Assembly: GCA_900708905.1 (NCBI GenBank)
Contig: CAADRB010000018.1
Coordinates: 1,435,668 to 1,499,667, forward strand
DNA: 64,000 bases
Direction: 5' to 3'
DNA from: Hymenolepis diminuta
Taxonomy: Eukaryota; Platyhelminthes; Cestoda; Cyclophyllidea; Hymenolepididae
Shown: one piece after another, positions 62,356 through 64,000 of the stretch
How positions within the stretch are numbered: position 1 is the first letter of the stretch
How the letters are laid out: every line of letters begins with the position of its first letter
The notes under the pieces: model-generated
What the model was told of the DNA's origin: nothing
What the model saw: the letters and a program-made list of their open reading frames with translations, nothing else
The model's database searches: none
Made by a program: the position numbers and the translations under genes

Positions 62356-64000
62356 GTTAATTAATAATTTGGCAATTTTCATGAAGTTATATTTTTTATT
62401 TATTTAAAATTATGCAATATGTAGTTAGTGTTATGTTATAACATTTCCAGTATTTGAAGAATTTGTCATTTTGAAATCGTGCTCACAGGCATGGTGCAGA
62501 ATATTTGAGGTAAGAAAGTGGAAAAATATTCTTTATTTCCTTTTTGACCATTCATTTCTTGCCTTTAATTAGAAATTGTGACAGAATCGGTAAGAATATT
62601 AAAATTTGTATTGACAAATAGATATTCTGTTTATGGGTCGTATGATTCTTCATGCAAAGGAATATTCCAGCACAAATTTACTCTTTTTTTATATTTCGAG
62701 GATATGTTAAGCACTTCTACATTTTTTTTAACAACCTGTAGGTATTTTACTGGCAGTTACTGATTTCCATATCAGCTTAATTTTATAATGAAAAATTTAT
62801 TATGAAATAAATGAAGCTTGGAAAAGACTTAAAAATTCATAGTTTTCACTGAATGAAAATTTCTTCATATTTAGGTTGGACCTTACTAATGAAATTTTCT
62901 GAAAAGAGTGTAAACTATATCCGGGCGCTCCTTTTGTCAAATATGCCCAAAAAGAACTCATAAGGGCCCGTTTATACTACTTAAGAGAAGTTTAAGTCTC
63001 AAAATAGCCCATTTTTATTCCCAACCGCCGTTTTTCTGTCACGAGCAATTATTAAACCCCACTTTCCAGATATTCTCCTTTAGCTATGCTATTCTTACTA
63101 ACATATATTTTCTGTATATTCAGTTCTACTGAACCTTGTTAACGCCTTTTTTCACCTAAATTTTTTTGCAGATTTAATACGTGAATGACTTAATTATATT
63201 TATTTAAGTAAAATTCAAGAATGCTTCAATATTTTCTTGAAGAAAGACGCTGAAGCAAATAAGAGAGTCTCAGTTTGCGTCTTTAGCTTCATATTACTAC
63301 TTTTAACGTCCCACTTTTCTGTATACAGGACATCAAAAGGTAATAATTTATTAACCATGTATTATTAAAACTCTCTTCAAATATGAATCAAACAATTTGA
63401 AATTATGAATTTTTCATTGTCCTTATATTCAACGTAATCAATCATAATTTAACCTGGGAAATTCAATTTCTTGCCATCCTATTTACAAGGCATGAAATAG
63501 CGTTCGTTGTTGGCTCCATGCAGGTGTGTTTTCAGCCATTTTGTCTTTAACAAAATCAATTCTTTATAATCTGATATTTACTTATTCTTCCTGAAAACTT
63601 TGCAAGAAGATTGTGGTTTTTCATCTTTTGTCATTTTAGGAGCATCCCAGAAGATGTTGATATTGCTCAGTATAAGTTAACTCTCGTTTTTATACATTTG
63701 ACCCAGTTGCTTTGAATTTTTGTATGAAATTGCAAAGAGTTGTAGAATTTAATCTTTGTTGAGAATTACTCAAAATTATAAGATTATATCTTCTTCACAA
63801 TTGAAATTCAATCAGTTTCCAAACTTGGCATTGCAGCAAGTAAAACAAATCTTTTGAATCTCAGTATTCATATAAATTTTTCTCTAAAATTCCTGCGTTT
63901 TCGTAAAATGTGGCGTATTCATTGATATTTTGGCCAACTCTAATGCTTTATCAACAATAACCACGAATTGGTGTATCGAGCACCTAAAAAATCTTTTGTA

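Larger units (their letters stand above)
56281..64000. other. AT-rich stretch with two small islands; no assignable gene
   Basis: The islands at about 57380-57540 and 58000-58160 are GC-richer. The second has TATAAATA at 58109-58116 followed by a GTAATC donor-like site at 58159. Short ORFs at 56653-56847, 58482-58703, 61187-61447 and 62578-62763 have no recognised homology. A perfect 18-base AT palindrome lies at 62338-62355. Confidence 0.45.

Noticed and set aside
1..64000. CRISPR arrays, bacterial operons or Shine-Dalgarno-led genes
   Set aside because: No regularly spaced repeats or clustered ORFs exist; the retrotransposon, mariner and GPCR content is that of animal DNA.

Overview
This is a strongly AT-rich, gene-poor piece of animal nuclear genome, almost certainly from an invertebrate. 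The evidence is a seven-transmembrane class A receptor gene, a broken relative of it, remnants of Ty3/gypsy-type LTR retrotransposons, and a DD34D mariner with TA target duplications. A run of Ns at 26276-26605 shows a draft scaffold. Nothing bacterial (operons, Shine-Dalgarno sites, CRISPR) is present. The phylum is not fixed by the sequence. A flatworm or nematode-like genome would fit the AT bias and the divergent peptide-receptor-like GPCR, but that is a guess.

Layout. 3485-8326 holds an old Ty3/gypsy LTR retrotransposon on the + strand, with both LTRs and gag, protease, RT, RNase H and integrase all recognisable and all broken. 9684-10660 (- strand) is a previously unlabelled GPCR pseudogene, readable across TM1 to helix 8 only by switching frames. 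14615-14976 and 19956-20220 are two direct copies of an LTR-like repeat whose ends begin TGTAGC. 22540-23110 is a second, isolated gypsy-like integrase fragment. 29382-30581 is a degraded mariner with terminal inverted repeats and TA flanks. Around 41223-41517 is a GC-richer island with forkhead-type sites flanking a TATA box. 54850-56094 (- strand) is the only convincing intact gene, a 414-residue class A GPCR with a GC-richer upstream region. 57383-57536 is a second island with three perfect inverted repeats. The rest looks like intergenic or intronic DNA with short chance ORFs.

How it fits together. The intact receptor and the pseudogene share strand, unusual motifs and long aligned stretches, so the window records local duplication and loss within a GPCR family. 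The transposons are all decayed by stops and frameshifts and look inactive. No pathway-level gene cooperation can be read here. Exons of spliced genes could be hidden in the AT-rich stretches and would not show as long ORFs.
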